Positions 50,704-61,510 of a DNA stretch of 64,000 nucleotides are shown piece by piece. The stretch covers positions 2,728,001-2,792,000 of the forward strand of contig NZ_CP165628.1 of the NCBI RefSeq assembly GCF_041200025.1. The letters run 5' to 3'. The position numbers and the translations under genes are program-made. The notes below the pieces were generated by a model. That model worked only from the letters and a program-made list of their open reading frames with translations. It searched no databases and had not been told where the DNA came from. Origin of the DNA: Rouxiella sp. WC2420 (GTDB taxonomy: Bacteria; Pseudomonadota; Gammaproteobacteria; Enterobacterales; Enterobacteriaceae). Positions within the stretch are counted from its first letter, which is position 1, and every line of letters begins with the position of its first letter.

Positions 50704-51558
50704 CTACAGATTACCGTGCATCAGCCAGGCTTTCAGCCCCAATGCATCGTGATAGTGGGAGTAACCGCGAGGCCCGCCAGCAATCACCATCAATACGTCC
50801 TGCCCTTTGATCTTGCTGTAGATAATCAGACAGTGCCCGGCCTGATCGGTAAAGCCGGTTTTTTGCAGCACGATATTCCAGGTTTTATTGTTGATAAGCC
50901 CGTCAGAGCTGCGATACACCAGTTGTCCGTGTCCCGGATGCACCACGTAGCGTTTGTCTGTTGAAAGCTGACGAATTAACGCGTAGCGATAAGCATGCTT
51001 GGCCATTATTGCCAAATCATGCGCCGAGGCGGTATTTCGCGGCGTTAAGCCGGTCGGATCATAAAAATGAGTGTTCCGCATACCAAAAGCTCGCGCCTTG
51101 CGATTCATCTGGCGCACAAACGCCTTGCGACCGCCGGGATAATAACGGCTCAACGCTGCAGCGGCGCGGTTTTCGGAAGACATAAGTGCAATGTGCAACA
51201 TATCTTTGCGTGACAGCACCGAGCCAATCGTCAGGCGGGAATGGGTATGCTTCAGCAAATCGCGATCCGCCGAGGTTACCGTGATTTTTTGCTGTAATGA
51301 CTGTTTGCTGTCGAGCACCACCATCGCGGTCATTAGCTTGGTTAATGAGGCTATGGGGTAAGCCCGTGTGGTGTTTTTCTGGTAAAGCACCCGGCCATTG
51401 GTGGCGTTCATCACCAAAACCGATCGTGACAGCATGCGGGGATAAGTTTTAGCCAGCGCGCTGGTTGAAACCAGTGAAGCGAATAGCGCAGTAGCCAGCA
51501 GCGCGAAACGGATAGTTTTAGAAGCAAGATTGCGGGAAAAAAATGACATGACGACCAT
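50704..51558 (-). CDS. pbpG: D-alanyl-D-alanine endopeptidase PbpG (PBP7)
   Basis: This 284-aa periplasmic enzyme has a signal peptide ending near SALA-KTYP. The active-site motifs are SLTK (serine nucleophile), SSEN and KTG (LQKTGFTDQ). PBP7 cuts D-Ala-DAP cross-links in peptidoglycan, and length matches the family (about 310 or less). The ATG at 51558 or a nearby ATG at 51549 may be used. It is on the minus strand, convergent with glgX. Confidence 0.9.
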   Translation of the reverse strand: MVVMSFFSRNLASKTIRFALLATALFASLVSTSALAKTYPRMLSRSVLVMNATNGRVLYQKNTTRAYPIASLTKLMTAMVVLDSKQSLQQKITVTSADRDLLKHTHSRLTIGSVLSRKDMLHIALMSSENRAAAALSRYYPGGRKAFVRQMNRKARAFGMRNTHFYDPTGLTPRNTASAHDLAIMAKHAYRYALIRQLSTDKRYVVHPGHGQLVYRSSDGLINNKTWNIVLQKTGFTDQAGHCLIIYSKIKGQDVLMVIAGGPRGYSHYHDALGLKAWLMHGNL

Positions 51559-51733
51559 AAGACTTTAAAAATGAATGTATGACTTCAACAACATAGTGAC
51601 AATCCAGCCGCTTTCCTGAAGACAGTGCAGGGGATCGCGCTTTTTCTGCCAGACAAAAGCTCCCCCTAAGACAAATACTGCCCAACTTGCACCGGGCGAC
51701 CAAAAAGTAAATTGTAAAAAAATCGTTGCAGAA

Positions 51734-51774
51734 CAAAACGGCCCCGCGCAGTAGGGATCGGCGAAACCGTTTTG
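51734..51774 (-). terminator. hairpin after apbE
   Basis: CAAAACGG and CCGTTTTG form perfect 8-base arms around a 25-base loop; on the minus strand T-rich sequence (TTCTGCAACGATTTTTTT) follows. It lies 20 bp after the apbE stop. Confidence 0.6.
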
Positions 51775-51793
51775 AGAAATTTCTTAGCCAGAG

Positions 51794-52849
51794 TCAGCGT
51801 GATTTATCGGCTTTTCGCAAATAGGCCTTAAACTGCGGCGTCATCGTAATTTTGAAGCCGTTCGGCTCTTTAGTAATCAAATACACCGCCAAATGCTCTT
51901 TCTCGGCCAAAGCCAACGCTTTTTGGGTGCCTAGCACCATCAGGCCGGTATCCCAGCCATCGGCTTCCAGCGCCGTTGGAGCAATCACGGTAGCAGAAAC
52001 TAATTTGTGGGTGATTGGACGCCCGGTTGCTGGGTCGATAATGTGCGAAAGGCGTTTACCGTCCAGCTCATAGTAGTTTCGATAACTGCCGGAAGTACTG
52101 ATCCCCATGCCTTGCAAATCAACAATCGCTTCCACGGCGTTTTCTTTATCGGTGGGTTTTTGAATAGCGACCTGCCAAGGTTTGCCCTCAGGGTTATGGC
52201 CGCGTGAGACAACGGCTCCGCCCACTGACACCAGATAATTACTTATCCCGTTTCCTTCAACTAAACGAGCAAGGTGATCGGTGGCATAACCTTCGCCCAC
52301 GGTAGATAAATCGACGTACATATTGGGCATATCTTTTTGCAGAAAATCGCCATTAACTTGCTGAATCACCTTGAGATGTTGCAGGCCAATTTCCGCACGG
52401 GCAGCATCGATTTGCTGTTGGGTCGGCATTTTTACCGGCTCTTTGGTCGGGCCAAAGCCCCAAAGATTCACCAGCGGACCGACGGTGATATCCATCTCAT
52501 TATCGGTTTTATGACCAATGCGCAGTGAAGTGATAATGGCATCGGCCATCCCATTGCTGATTGGCTGCGGGTCAGTGCCCTGATATTGATTGAACCGGGA
52601 AAGCACCGAATCGTTTTTGTAGGTCGACAGCTCATGATCGTCTTCTTTCAACTGGGCTTCAATTTGCTGGCGCAGCTCTGGTTCACGGCTTTTATCCAGA
52701 CCTACCATGCTAACGCGATAATAGGTGCCCATGGTTGTACCAGATATAACGACGGCAGGCTGGTTTTCATTTGTCGGCCCGCAGGCACCGAGCAGCGCCC
52801 CACAGCCGATAACCAGAGAAGTAGCAATAAGATGACGATTGGACAGCAT
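51794..52849 (-). CDS. apbE: FAD:protein FMN transferase ApbE
   Basis: This 351-aa lipoprotein (from the ATG at 52849) has the same length as E. coli ApbE. The lipobox LLGACG stands at about residues 19-24. ApbE motifs are TMGTYYRVS, PMYVDLSTVGEGYATDHLA, HIIDPATGRPI and the late ALEADGWDTGLMVLG. It attaches FMN covalently to Thr or Ser of Rnf/Nqr proteins in the periplasm, using FAD and magnesium. An upstream ATG at 52873 adds eight residues. Confidence 0.88.
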   Translation of the reverse strand: MLSNRHLIATSLVIGCGALLGACGPTNENQPAVVISGTTMGTYYRVSMVGLDKSREPELRQQIEAQLKEDDHELSTYKNDSVLSRFNQYQGTDPQPISNGMADAIITSLRIGHKTDNEMDITVGPLVNLWGFGPTKEPVKMPTQQQIDAARAEIGLQHLKVIQQVNGDFLQKDMPNMYVDLSTVGEGYATDHLARLVEGNGISNYLVSVGGAVVSRGHNPEGKPWQVAIQKPTDKENAVEAIVDLQGMGISTSGSYRNYYELDGKRLSHIIDPATGRPITHKLVSATVIAPTALEADGWDTGLMVLGTQKALALAEKEHLAVYLITKEPNGFKITMTPQFKAYLRKADKSR

Positions 52850-53059
52850 GAAAACTCGCTTAGCGAAACGCATAAAAAGTTGATACTCAGACTTTCAAAC
52901 TAACAGCCTAGAGGTCCAAGGTATTGATACCCATACATCGAAAGACAATAAACTTGCGAGATATCAAAACCGTGGGCCTGAGAGTATACAGATCTTATTA
53001 AACCTCGCGTTAACAATGCCAACACAGAGTTACCTGTTTTCCTGTCGTTTAAACGTGAT

Positions 53060-53635
53060 TTATTTACTGCGTTTAGCGTGGCGTTCCCAGTTTTCCTGCT
53101 TGGCGGCGGCAGATTTTTTCAGCGCGACATAACAGGCTCCCGCCCCGCCGTCTTTACCCAAGGCGACGCTGAAAGCCTGCACCTCATCGAGTTGTTTAAG
53201 CCATTTCGCCAGATAGCTACGAACAATATTGGGGTGACTTTCATCATGACGGCCGCGACCGTGTACGATAAGCAAGGTGCGTAGATTTTGTGCCTGCGCC
53301 TGCAAGAAAAAGCTAAATAGCTCCTGGCGACAGGTTTCAACCGGTTTGCGTAACAGGTTAAGGCTCGCTTCAAGTGGATATTTACCGTGGCGCAACTTGT
53401 CCAGTACGCCCTGCTGCACGCCATCCTGCTTGTATTCCAGCGGTTCGGCACAGTCGATCACCTCGAGAAATCCTGTGGTGAGAATGTTCTCGGGCTCTTG
53501 TAGCTCCTCTGGGCAAGACTTGAGGGTTTTATGATGGATTTTTAAGTAAACCACCTGATTATTTTCTGATAATTTCTGTACGTCGGCCATTTCCTGAAAG
53601 AAAAGAAAATCCTCATTCTCATCATCATTTTTCAT
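53060..53635 (-). CDS. smrA: Smr-domain protein SmrA (endonuclease-like)
   Basis: This 191-aa cytoplasmic protein is very close in size to E. coli SmrA (187). The C-terminal Smr domain shows LLIVHGRGRHDE and VRSYLAKWL. A basic SALNLLRKPVE region lies before it. Smr domains nick DNA or bind branched nucleic acid. The start is the ATG at 53635, with GGAGG six bases before. It is convergent with nothing and divergent from the glycosylglycerate genes. Confidence 0.87.
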   Translation of the reverse strand: MKNDDENEDFLFFQEMADVQKLSENNQVVYLKIHHKTLKSCPEELQEPENILTTGFLEVIDCAEPLEYKQDGVQQGVLDKLRHGKYPLEASLNLLRKPVETCRQELFSFFLQAQAQNLRTLLIVHGRGRHDESHPNIVRSYLAKWLKQLDEVQAFSVALGKDGGAGACYVALKKSAAAKQENWERHAKRSK

Positions 53636-53926
53636 CGCTTGCCTCCCGACGTAGCTGAACGTTTTATGCACTTTTCGAGGATGACGGCTGTCTATGCTGG
53701 CCAATCAACCCCAAATTTTGAGTGTATAGAAAAATGCTCTGGCTGCAATCTTCCTGGATTAATTTAGTGGCTATTAGCCCGGTGATACTCAGATAACTCC
53801 CTGTAACATGGCGTGTTATTGAATTGCTTAAAAAATAGGTTATAAATTTCGGTATATACTTAAAAGCTGGAACAGAAAACCATCAATACGCGGCTTTACT
53901 GTTTCCATTAAAAGTGAGGAGAAAAG

Positions 53927-54754
53927 ATGCCGTACCTTGATGACAATCTGGTTGTATTTACTGACCTCGACGGATCGCTACTGGACCATAACAGTTACAG
54001 CTGGCAGCCGGCTCAGGAATGGCTAGATAGACTGCGTACGGCGCAGGTGCCGGTTATTTTGACTACCAGCAAAACCTCCGCCGAAGTTGCCGAACTTCAG
54101 CAACAGCTGCAACTTACGCAGCACCCTTTTATTGCTGAAAACGGTGCGTTGATTGGCCTTCCTGCTGGCTGGCCCTCGCGCGAGAACTCGTCAATCAGCC
54201 ATGTTATCGGTTTGGCATATTCAGAAATTCGCCATACTCTGGTCAGCCTGCGTCAACGTTATGATTTTGAATTTCGCGGTTTTGGCGATGTCAGTGTCCA
54301 ACAGGTAATTGACTGGACCGGTCTGCCGCAAGAAGGGGCAAAACTGGCGATGCAGCGTGAAGCCTCTGAACCTATCGTCTGGTTTGGTAATGATCTGGAT
54401 TTCGCTCGTTTCGAGAAATTTTTACAGGCCGAGAAACTTGCTCTAACTCGCGGTGGCCGCTTCTGGCATGTCATGGGCGTCGAGGCCGGTAAAGGTCCGG
54501 CGGTGCACTGGCTCAGCCAACAATACCACCAGCGCACCGCAAGGCCGGTGGTTAGCATCGGTTTGGGTGATGGTCCCAACGATATTGGCATGCTTAATGC
54601 CACTGATTATTCAGTTATTATTCTCGGTCATCATGACCGCCCCATGCAGCTCGACAAGGAGAAGCACGTTTTTCGTACCAGCCAGCACGGACCTGAAGGT
54701 TGGAAGCAGGGGCTCGACCACATCATCAGCCCGCCATCTACTCCACTACAATAA
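53927..54754 (+). CDS. mpgP: mannosyl-/glucosyl-3-phosphoglycerate phosphatase (YedP/MpgP)
   Basis: This 275-aa HAD phosphatase has motif I FTDLDGSLLDH (nucleophile aspartate) and motif II ILTTSK. The C-terminal GRFWHVMGVEAGKGPAVHW and LGDGPNDIGMLNATDY are typical of MpgP/YedP (E. coli YedP 271 aa). It removes phosphate from glycosyl-3-phosphoglycerate to give glucosylglycerate or mannosylglycerate, compatible solutes. It is followed 58 bp later by the matching synthase gene, so it makes one two-gene module. Confidence 0.88.
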   Translation: MPYLDDNLVVFTDLDGSLLDHNSYSWQPAQEWLDRLRTAQVPVILTTSKTSAEVAELQQQLQLTQHPFIAENGALIGLPAGWPSRENSSISHVIGLAYSEIRHTLVSLRQRYDFEFRGFGDVSVQQVIDWTGLPQEGAKLAMQREASEPIVWFGNDLDFARFEKFLQAEKLALTRGGRFWHVMGVEAGKGPAVHWLSQQYHQRTARPVVSIGLGDGPNDIGMLNATDYSVIILGHHDRPMQLDKEKHVFRTSQHGPEGWKQGLDHIISPPSTPLQ

Positions 54755-54812
54755 GGCCCTGGAAAACTGGAGCTAAAGCGACAGATCCGCGGGTACTTTT
54801 AGAGAGGTTCCT

Positions 54813-56033
54813 ATGAGCGACTTTTATCAGGACGGCATCATTACTAATTTTCACAATCTGACAAAACGAAAATTAGAAGAATTGGAATACGATTTACAGG
54901 TATTTTCTGGTCGCCGCTCAATGGGTTTGATTCTCCCTTCCCTATTCTCGGAGCTTGAAGGACCTGCATTATCCAAGATTGTCGATGAACTGACCAAGGT
55001 TCCCTACCTTGAAGAAATTGTTATTGGACTCGATCGCGCCGACCGCGATCAGTTTCTTTTCGCCCGCGAATTCTTCTCCAGGCTGCCGCAAAGACACCGT
55101 ATTTTGTGGAACGACGGTCCGCGACTCAAGGCATTGGATGAAGAGTTGAAGAAAGAAAATCTCTCGCCAATGGAACCGGGAAAAGGCCGCAATGTGTGGT
55201 TCTGTGTCGGATACACGCTGGCTTCACGCCGCACCACGGTCGTTGGGTTACATGATTGTGACATTGTCACCTATAGTCGTGACATGCTTGCACGCCTGAT
55301 GTATCCGGTGGCAAACCCTAATTTCCATTATGATTTTTGCAAGGGTTACTATGCCCGGGTCGCCGACGGCAAATTTAATGGTCGCGTGGGTCGTTTGCTG
55401 GTGTTCCCATTGCTGAAATCGTTGCAGATAGTCTATGGCACCACTGAGTTTCTCGAGTACCTGCGCAGCTTCCGCTACCCGCTTTCCGGCGAATTTGCGA
55501 TGCGTACTCACGTGCTGAATGATTTGCGTATTCCCAGCGACTGGGGCCTGGAGATTGGCGTACTTTCCGAGCTGCATCGCACCACGGCGACCAAGCGTAT
55601 TTGCCAGGTGGATATCGCGGATAATTACGATCACAAGCATCAACCGATGTCTGAAGACGACGCCAGCAATGGGCTACAGCGCATGAGTATTGATATTACC
55701 AAGGCGCTGTATCGCAAAATGGCAATTTTGGGGGTTCCTATCACCTCAGAATCTTTCCGTATCCTTAAAGCCACTTATTATCGTAATGCGCTGGATATGA
55801 TTGATGGCTTTGAACACGATGCTCGCATGAATGGTCTGAAGTTTGATCGACACAGCGAGGAGTCGGCGGTAGAACTGTTCTCCGGCGCGATTATGGAAGC
55901 AGGCTCGGCGTTTATTGATACGCCGAGTGAAAAACCGTTCATTCCAAGCTGGAGCCGCGTGCAGTCTGCCTTCCCGGATATGCTTGAACGTTTGCATGAT
56001 GCAGTGGAGGAAGACAATAAAGGTAATGTTTAA
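54813..56033 (+). CDS. glucosyl-3-phosphoglycerate synthase-type glycosyltransferase
   Basis: This 406-aa GT-A-type glycosyltransferase has the metal-binding DxD in VGLHDCDIVTYSRDML and the residues FCKGYYARV and GEFAMRTH. It resembles the GpgS family that moves a sugar from a nucleotide sugar to 3-phosphoglycerate. With MpgP upstream it would make a negatively charged compatible solute in the cytoplasm, under salt stress or nitrogen limitation. Donor preference (GDP- or UDP-glucose) is not predictable. The ATG has GAGAGG upstream. Confidence 0.85.
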   Translation: MSDFYQDGIITNFHNLTKRKLEELEYDLQVFSGRRSMGLILPSLFSELEGPALSKIVDELTKVPYLEEIVIGLDRADRDQFLFAREFFSRLPQRHRILWNDGPRLKALDEELKKENLSPMEPGKGRNVWFCVGYTLASRRTTVVGLHDCDIVTYSRDMLARLMYPVANPNFHYDFCKGYYARVADGKFNGRVGRLLVFPLLKSLQIVYGTTEFLEYLRSFRYPLSGEFAMRTHVLNDLRIPSDWGLEIGVLSELHRTTATKRICQVDIADNYDHKHQPMSEDDASNGLQRMSIDITKALYRKMAILGVPITSESFRILKATYYRNALDMIDGFEHDARMNGLKFDRHSEESAVELFSGAIMEAGSAFIDTPSEKPFIPSWSRVQSAFPDMLERLHDAVEEDNKGNV

Positions 56034-56109
56034 CCTGCTCCCATTTCTCGTTTAAGCACGACTCAGGACAAGGTCATGTTTTTCGAGTTGAAGTAATAAA
56101 TATCCGATG

Positions 56110-56136
56110 CCTGGCTGATTGATTGGCCAGGTTTCG
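56110..56136 (+). terminator. terminator of the glycosylglycerate module
   Basis: CCTGGC and GCCAGG form a 6-base stem with a 10-base loop, followed by TTTCGTT. It stands 77 bp after the synthase stop. Moderate support. Confidence 0.55.
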
Positions 56137-56578
56137 TTCTAAGTTGTTGAAATTTCGACCGCAACCCTACTCAATAACATTAAATATTAATGCCAGACGA
56201 TTTAATAGCGTGAATCTCCCTTAATAAACCTTAGTCAATAACTCCCTCGGGGTACTTAAACTCTTACTTAAAATAATCTACTAAAAGTATCCATTAGGTT
56301 AAAAATAACATTACGGCAACAATTGGAATATTAACCTCAAAATTTTCTGGTGGCTTTCACCGCGCAAGTTAAAAATATCCATATTTCATGGCAATCATAT
56401 CTCATTGATAATTTTAAATTTTATATTTAAACATTAATCTCTAACTCTAATGAGGTAATAATCGGTTGTCAGATCAATATTTATTTAAGAAAAAACCCTT
56501 TATAAATCGTGGCTTTTAAGTAAATACCCTATTTAAAACAAATATTGCACTTATCACTTATTGCAAATGATGTTAAAA
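56137..56578. other. AT-rich gene-free region upstream of fnr
   Basis: About 440 bases lie between the terminator and the FNR box, with long A/T runs and no gene-like frame. It carries the distal part of the fnr promoter; apart from the adjacent FNR box I see no recognisable operator. Confidence 0.5.
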
Positions 56579-56592
56579 TTGACTCATATCAA
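56579..56592. promoter_or_regulatory. FNR box (autoregulation)
   Basis: TTGAC-TCAT-ATCAA matches the FNR consensus TTGAT-N4-ATCAA at 9 of 10 fixed positions. It lies 20-33 bp before the fnr ATG, where bound FNR would repress its own gene, as known in E. coli. Confidence 0.75.
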
Positions 56593-56611
56593 TATTGCGA
56601 GAGCGAAACCT

Positions 56612-57367
56612 ATGATCCCGGAAAAACGTATTATTCGACGTATCCAATCTGGTGGCTGTGCAATTCACTGCCAAGATTGCAGTATTAGTCAACTATGCAT
56701 TCCATTCACCTTAAACGAGCATGAACTCGACCAGCTTGATAACATCATTGAGCGAAAAAAACCGATTCAGAAAGGGCAAACGTTGTTTAAAGCAGGGGAC
56801 GAACTCAAGTCTCTTTATGCTATTCGCTCCGGGACCATTAAAAGCTATACCATTACCGAGCAAGGCGATGAGCAGATAACCGGCTTCCATCTTGCCGGTG
56901 ATCTGGTAGGTTTCGACGCAATTGCCGGGCTACAGCACCCAAGTTTTGCCCAGGCATTGGAAACCTCAATGGTCTGCGAAATCCCGTTTGAAACCGTGGA
57001 TGACCTTTCTGGAAAAATGCCAAAACTGCGCCAGCAGATGATGCGTCTGATGAGCGGCGAGATAAAAGGCGACCAGGACATGATATTGCTGCTGTCCAAG
57101 AAAAACGCTGAAGAGCGCCTTTCGGCCTTTATCTACAATCTTGCCCGCCGCTTCTCGCAACGTGGATTCTCGCAGCGTGAGTTTCGCCTGACTATGACGC
57201 GCGGGGACATTGGTAATTATCTTGGCTTAACGGTTGAAACCATCAGCCGCCTGCTGGGCCGTTTCCAGAAATCCGGCATGCTCAGCGTGAAAGGCAAATA
57301 CATTACAATTGAAGACTATAGCGCGCTTTCCGTGCTTGCCGGGCACCCTCTGCCGGTCGCTTCTTAA
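56612..57367 (+). CDS. fnr: oxygen-sensing global regulator FNR
   Basis: This 251-aa CRP/FNR-family protein carries cysteines at 20, 23 and 29 ([16 protein letters not shown]) plus the downstream SMVCEIPF cysteine. These hold the oxygen-sensitive [4Fe-4S] cluster. The cNMP-like fold is followed by the helix-turn-helix [22 protein letters not shown]. It controls the switch to anaerobic metabolism. The ATG at 56612 gives the family N-terminus [12 protein letters not shown]; an FNR box precedes it. Confidence 0.96.
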   Translation: MIPEKRIIRRIQSGGCAIHCQDCSISQLCIPFTLNEHELDQLDNIIERKKPIQKGQTLFKAGDELKSLYAIRSGTIKSYTITEQGDEQITGFHLAGDLVGFDAIAGLQHPSFAQALETSMVCEIPFETVDDLSGKMPKLRQQMMRLMSGEIKGDQDMILLLSKKNAEERLSAFIYNLARRFSQRGFSQREFRLTMTRGDIGNYLGLTVETISRLLGRFQKSGMLSVKGKYITIEDYSALSVLAGHPLPVAS

Positions 57368-57522
57368 ATAAACTCTCCGCTGTTACCTCTGGCAGCGGTT
57401 AATACCGGATCAAAATTAACTTTAGTTTATTGATCCGGTTCAATTTATCCTCTGTTCTGTTTCCTCTTCCTGGTTTACTCTATAACTGTGCGGTTTCAAT
57501 CACAGATGTTTAGGAGGCTACC

Positions 57523-58494
57523 TTGGCCAAGTATCAGAACCTTCTGGTCGCTATTGACCCCAATCAGGACGACCAACCGGCGTTACGCCGTGCGGTGTAT
57601 CTGGTTCAACGCAACGGCGGGAAGATTAAAGCCTTCCTGTCCATCTATGATTTTTCCTATGAAATGACCACCATGCTTTCCCCTGAAGAGCGCAGCGCAA
57701 TGCGTCAGGGTGTGATCAGCGAACGTACCGCATGGATAGCCGAGCAGTGCCACTATTATGTCGAAGCGGGTATTCCCATTGATATTAAAGTGGTGTGGAA
57801 TAACAAACCTTTTGAAGCCATCATTAATGAAGTTCTGGTCGGCAAGCACGATCTGCTGCTCAAGATGGCCCATCAGCACGACCGCCTCGAGTCGGTTATC
57901 TTCACACCTACCGACTGGAATCTTTTACGCAAATGTCCTTGCCCGGTCTGGATGGTGAAAGACCAACCCTGGCCCGAGGGCGGCAAAGCGGTGGTGGCGG
58001 TCAACCTGTCCAGTGAAGAGCCTTATCACGACCCGCTCAACATCAAACTGGTTAAAGAAAGCATTGAGCTGGCTTCCCACGTCAATCAGACTGAAGTTCA
58101 CCTAGTCGGCGCTTACCCGGTTACGCCAATCAATATTGCGATTGAGCTGCCAGATTTCGACCCTAGTGTGTATAACGATGCCATCCGTGGTCAGCATCTA
58201 ATTGCCATGAAGGCCTTAAGACAAAAATTTCAGCTCGATGAAAAATATACCCACGTCGAGAAAGGGCTGCCTGAAGAGGTTATCCCGGATCTGGCCGAGC
58301 ATTTGCAGGCTGGTGTCGTGGTTCTTGGGTCTATTGGCCGCACCGGACTTTCCGCTGCGTTTCTCGGTAACACCACTGAACAGGTTATTGATCACCTGAA
58401 ATGTGATTTGCTGGCAATCAAGCCTGATGACTTCGTTTGTCCGATTACACTGGATGAAACTAGCCAAAACCTTAAAGCGGCAGATGCCGAATAA
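57523..58494 (+). CDS. uspE: tandem universal stress protein UspE
   Basis: This 323-aa cytoplasmic protein is made of two Usp domains, with [28 protein letters not shown] at the start and [38 protein letters not shown] at the end, as in E. coli UspE (316 aa). Its role is in stress tolerance and motility or adhesion. It starts at a TTG at 57523 with AGGAGG five bases upstream. fnr-uspE order is the usual enterobacterial one. Confidence 0.95.
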   Translation: MAKYQNLLVAIDPNQDDQPALRRAVYLVQRNGGKIKAFLSIYDFSYEMTTMLSPEERSAMRQGVISERTAWIAEQCHYYVEAGIPIDIKVVWNNKPFEAIINEVLVGKHDLLLKMAHQHDRLESVIFTPTDWNLLRKCPCPVWMVKDQPWPEGGKAVVAVNLSSEEPYHDPLNIKLVKESIELASHVNQTEVHLVGAYPVTPINIAIELPDFDPSVYNDAIRGQHLIAMKALRQKFQLDEKYTHVEKGLPEEVIPDLAEHLQAGVVVLGSIGRTGLSAAFLGNTTEQVIDHLKCDLLAIKPDDFVCPITLDETSQNLKAADAE

Positions 58495-58527
58495 ACCCAC
58501 GAAATTCGACATCGTTTTGTGATAAAA

Positions 58528-58556
58528 AAAGCCAGTCACGATGACTGGCTTTTTCT
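58528..58556. terminator. bidirectional terminator between uspE and pntB
   Basis: AAAGCCAGTCA and TGACTGGCTTT form a perfect 11-base stem with a three-base loop, with an A-run on the left and TTTTTCTTT on the right. It can terminate both convergent genes. Confidence 0.9.
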
Positions 58557-58578
58557 TTATCTAGAAACTGGCGATCAA

Positions 58579-59970
58579 TTAAAGCGCGCGCAGGATCCCT
58601 TCAACACTATCTTTTGCATCGCCAAACAGCATGTGAGTGTTCTCTTTAAAGAACAGCGGGTTTTGAACGCCAGCATAACCGGTGCTCATTGAACGCTTAA
58701 ACACGATAACATTCTGCGCTTTCCACACTTCCAGCACCGGCATACCCGCGATTGGACTGCGCGGATCTTCCTGTGCCGCCGGGTTAACGGTATCGTTGGC
58801 GCCAATCACCAGCACCACGTCGGTATCGCTGAAATCGTCGTTGATTTCATCCATTTCAAGCACGATATCGTAAGGCACTTTGGCTTCAGCCAGCAACACA
58901 TTCATGTGCCCGGGCAAACGACCGGCAACCGGATGAATACCAAAGCGAACCTTGATACCCTTGGCGCGAAGTCGAGCGGTGATATCCTGCACCGGATACT
59001 GCGCCTGTGCCACCGCCATGCCGTAGCCAGGAGTGATGATCACCGAGCTGGCGCTTTTCAGCATTTCAGCCACGTCTTCCGCGCTGGCTTCACGGTACTC
59101 GCCCATCTCCTGATCGTCACCGGTCGAGGAGCTTTCGGTGCCGAAACCGCCGGCAATCACGCTGATAAACGAGCGGTTCATCGCCTTGCACATTATATAA
59201 GACAGGATCGCACCTGAAGAACCCACCAGCGCGCCGGTGACAATCAGCAGGTCATTGCCGAGCATAAAGCCCGCCGCCGCCGCCGCCCAACCCGAATAAG
59301 AGTTAAGCATTGAAACCACCACCGGCATGTCTGCTCCACCAATGGATGACACCAGATGCCAGCCGAAAGCCAGAGCGATCACGGTCATGACCAGCAGAGC
59401 CAGTACCTGAGTGGACACACTTTCGGTGCGCACAAAGATAATCAGCAACATAAAGGAAACGACCAGCGCCGCCAGATTCAGCCTGTGGCGATGTGGCAGA
59501 GCCAGCGGCTTGGAGGAGAAAATCCCGCGCAGCTTGCCAAACGCTACAATTGAACCGGTAAAAGTCACTGCGCCGATAAAGATGCCGAGGAACACTTCGA
59601 CCAGATGGATATTTTCCATCACCCCTTCCATCGGCACTGCGCCACGGTCGAGGTAACTGTTAAAGCCAACCAGTACAGCCGCCAATCCGACAAAACTGTG
59701 CAGAATCGCGACCAGCTCTGGCATTTGAGTCATTTCGACTTTACGCGCCAGATAAACGCCGATCGCACCGCCGACAACCATCGCCAGAATAATCCAGCCA
59801 GTGTGGCCGGAGTCAGGTCCGAGAATGGTCACGATTAACGCGATCGCCATTCCGGTGATGCCAAAAATATTCCCCTGCCTGGACGTCTCGTGCTTCGACA
59901 ATCCCGCAAGGCTGAAAATAAATAGAATAGCGGCAACAATGTATGCAGCTGTAACTAAACCCCCAGACAT
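58579..59970 (-). CDS. pntB: NAD(P) transhydrogenase subunit beta PntB
   Basis: This 463-aa inner-membrane protein (E. coli PntB 462) begins [31 protein letters not shown]. It has about nine membrane helices, then the NADP(H)-binding domain III with [18 protein letters not shown] and [23 protein letters not shown]. With PntA it passes hydride between NADH and NADP+ coupled to protons. It follows pntA by ten bases on the same strand. Confidence 0.96.
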   Translation of the reverse strand: MSGGLVTAAYIVAAILFIFSLAGLSKHETSRQGNIFGITGMAIALIVTILGPDSGHTGWIILAMVVGGAIGVYLARKVEMTQMPELVAILHSFVGLAAVLVGFNSYLDRGAVPMEGVMENIHLVEVFLGIFIGAVTFTGSIVAFGKLRGIFSSKPLALPHRHRLNLAALVVSFMLLIIFVRTESVSTQVLALLVMTVIALAFGWHLVSSIGGADMPVVVSMLNSYSGWAAAAAGFMLGNDLLIVTGALVGSSGAILSYIMCKAMNRSFISVIAGGFGTESSSTGDDQEMGEYREASAEDVAEMLKSASSVIITPGYGMAVAQAQYPVQDITARLRAKGIKVRFGIHPVAGRLPGHMNVLLAEAKVPYDIVLEMDEINDDFSDTDVVLVIGANDTVNPAAQEDPRSPIAGMPVLEVWKAQNVIVFKRSMSTGYAGVQNPLFFKENTHMLFGDAKDSVEGILRAL

Positions 59971-59980
59971 ATGCTACCCC

Positions 59981-61510
59981 TTAATTCTTGCGAAACATTT
60001 TCAGCATGCGCTGAGTGACGGTAAATCCGCCAAAAATATTGATACTGGCAATCAGCACCGCGACAAAAGACAGGAAACTGACCCAGCCACCGTGACCGAT
60101 TTGCAGCAATGCACCGACAACGATAATGCCTGAAATTGCGTTGGTTACCGCCATCAAAGGAGTATGCAGCGCGTGGCTGACGTTCCAGACCACGTAGTAA
60201 CCCACCACGCAAGAAAGCGCGAATACGGTAAAGTGCGACAGGAACTCTTTTGGCGCGACGTCTGCCAACCAGCCAAACAACACCACAGCAATCGCCATAA
60301 TGATGTATTTGGTCCACGGCGACGAAGGCTTGGCTGCGGCTTTGGCACTCGGTGCCTCGACTTTGGCAGCCTGTGGCTGAGCAGAAACCTGAATTGGCGG
60401 AGCTGGCCAGGTGATTTCACCTGATTTAACAACCGTGACGCCGCGAACGACGGTGTCATCAAAGTCGATAACGATTTCGCCGTTTTTCTCTTTGCACAAC
60501 AGTTTCAGCAAGTTAAGCAGGTTAGTGCCGTAAAGCTGAGACGACTGTGTCGGCAGGCGGCTTGGCAAATCGGTATAGCCAATGATTTTCACGCCGTTTG
60601 GCGTCACGGTGATGGTATCTGCCACGGTCAGTTCGCAGTTACCGCCAGTTTGTGCAGCAAGGTCAACGATCACACTGCCCGGCTTCATTGATTCAACCAT
60701 TTCACGGGTGATCAGTTTAGGTGCCGGACGGCCAGGAATAAGCGCGGTAGTGACAATGATGTCGACTTCTTCAGCCTGCGCGGCAAAGAGCGCCATTTCG
60801 GCCTTAATAAAAGCTTCGGACATCACTTTCGCGTAGCCGTCGCCGTTGCCGGCTTCTTCTTCAAAGTCGAGCTCGAGGAATTCCGCGCCCATACTTTGAA
60901 CTTGCTCTTTTACTTCCGGACGGGTATCAAAGGCGCGAACGATAGCACCCAGACTGCCCGCTGCACCGATGGCCGCCAAACCGGCAACACCGGCCCCGAT
61001 AATCATTACTTTTGCCGGTGGAACTTTACCTGCGGCGGTTATCTGCCCCGTAAAGAAGCGGCCAAACTCGTGAGCGGCTTCGACGATTGCACGATAACCG
61101 GCGATGTTAGCCATCGAGCTCAGAGCATCCATAGATTGTGCGCGTGAAATACGCGGAACAGAATCCATGGCCAGCGCAGTAACATTACGCTCGGCAAGCT
61201 TTTGAATCAGTTCAGGATTCTGTGCAGGCCAGATAAAGCTGACCAGAGTAGATCCTGCCTGTAATTTATTGATTTCGTCATCGAGAGGCGCATTGACCTT
61301 CATCACGATATCAGACTGCCAAACGGCATCACCCGCTTCGACCGTTGCACCAACTGCTGCATACGCAGCATCATCAAAACTGGCCAGTTTACCTGCGCCC
61401 TGCTCGATGGCGACTGTAAAGCCGAGTTTCAGCAGTTGTTCCACCGTTTTTGGTGTTGCTGCAACGCGGGCTTCATTGGTCAACCGTTCTCTTGGTATAC
61501 CAATACGCAT
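59981..61510 (-). CDS. pntA: NAD(P) transhydrogenase subunit alpha PntA
   Basis: This 509-aa protein (E. coli PntA 510) has N-terminal domain I, which binds NAD(H): [59 protein letters not shown] linker and about four C-terminal membrane helices follow ([22 protein letters not shown]). It forms the membrane transhydrogenase with PntB. The ATG at 61510 is used; the frame extends upstream without a ribosome site. Confidence 0.96.
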   Translation of the reverse strand: MRIGIPRERLTNEARVAATPKTVEQLLKLGFTVAIEQGAGKLASFDDAAYAAVGATVEAGDAVWQSDIVMKVNAPLDDEINKLQAGSTLVSFIWPAQNPELIQKLAERNVTALAMDSVPRISRAQSMDALSSMANIAGYRAIVEAAHEFGRFFTGQITAAGKVPPAKVMIIGAGVAGLAAIGAAGSLGAIVRAFDTRPEVKEQVQSMGAEFLELDFEEEAGNGDGYAKVMSEAFIKAEMALFAAQAEEVDIIVTTALIPGRPAPKLITREMVESMKPGSVIVDLAAQTGGNCELTVADTITVTPNGVKIIGYTDLPSRLPTQSSQLYGTNLLNLLKLLCKEKNGEIVIDFDDTVVRGVTVVKSGEITWPAPPIQVSAQPQAAKVEAPSAKAAAKPSSPWTKYIIMAIAVVLFGWLADVAPKEFLSHFTVFALSCVVGYYVVWNVSHALHTPLMAVTNAISGIIVVGALLQIGHGGWVSFLSFVAVLIASINIFGGFTVTQRMLKMFRKN

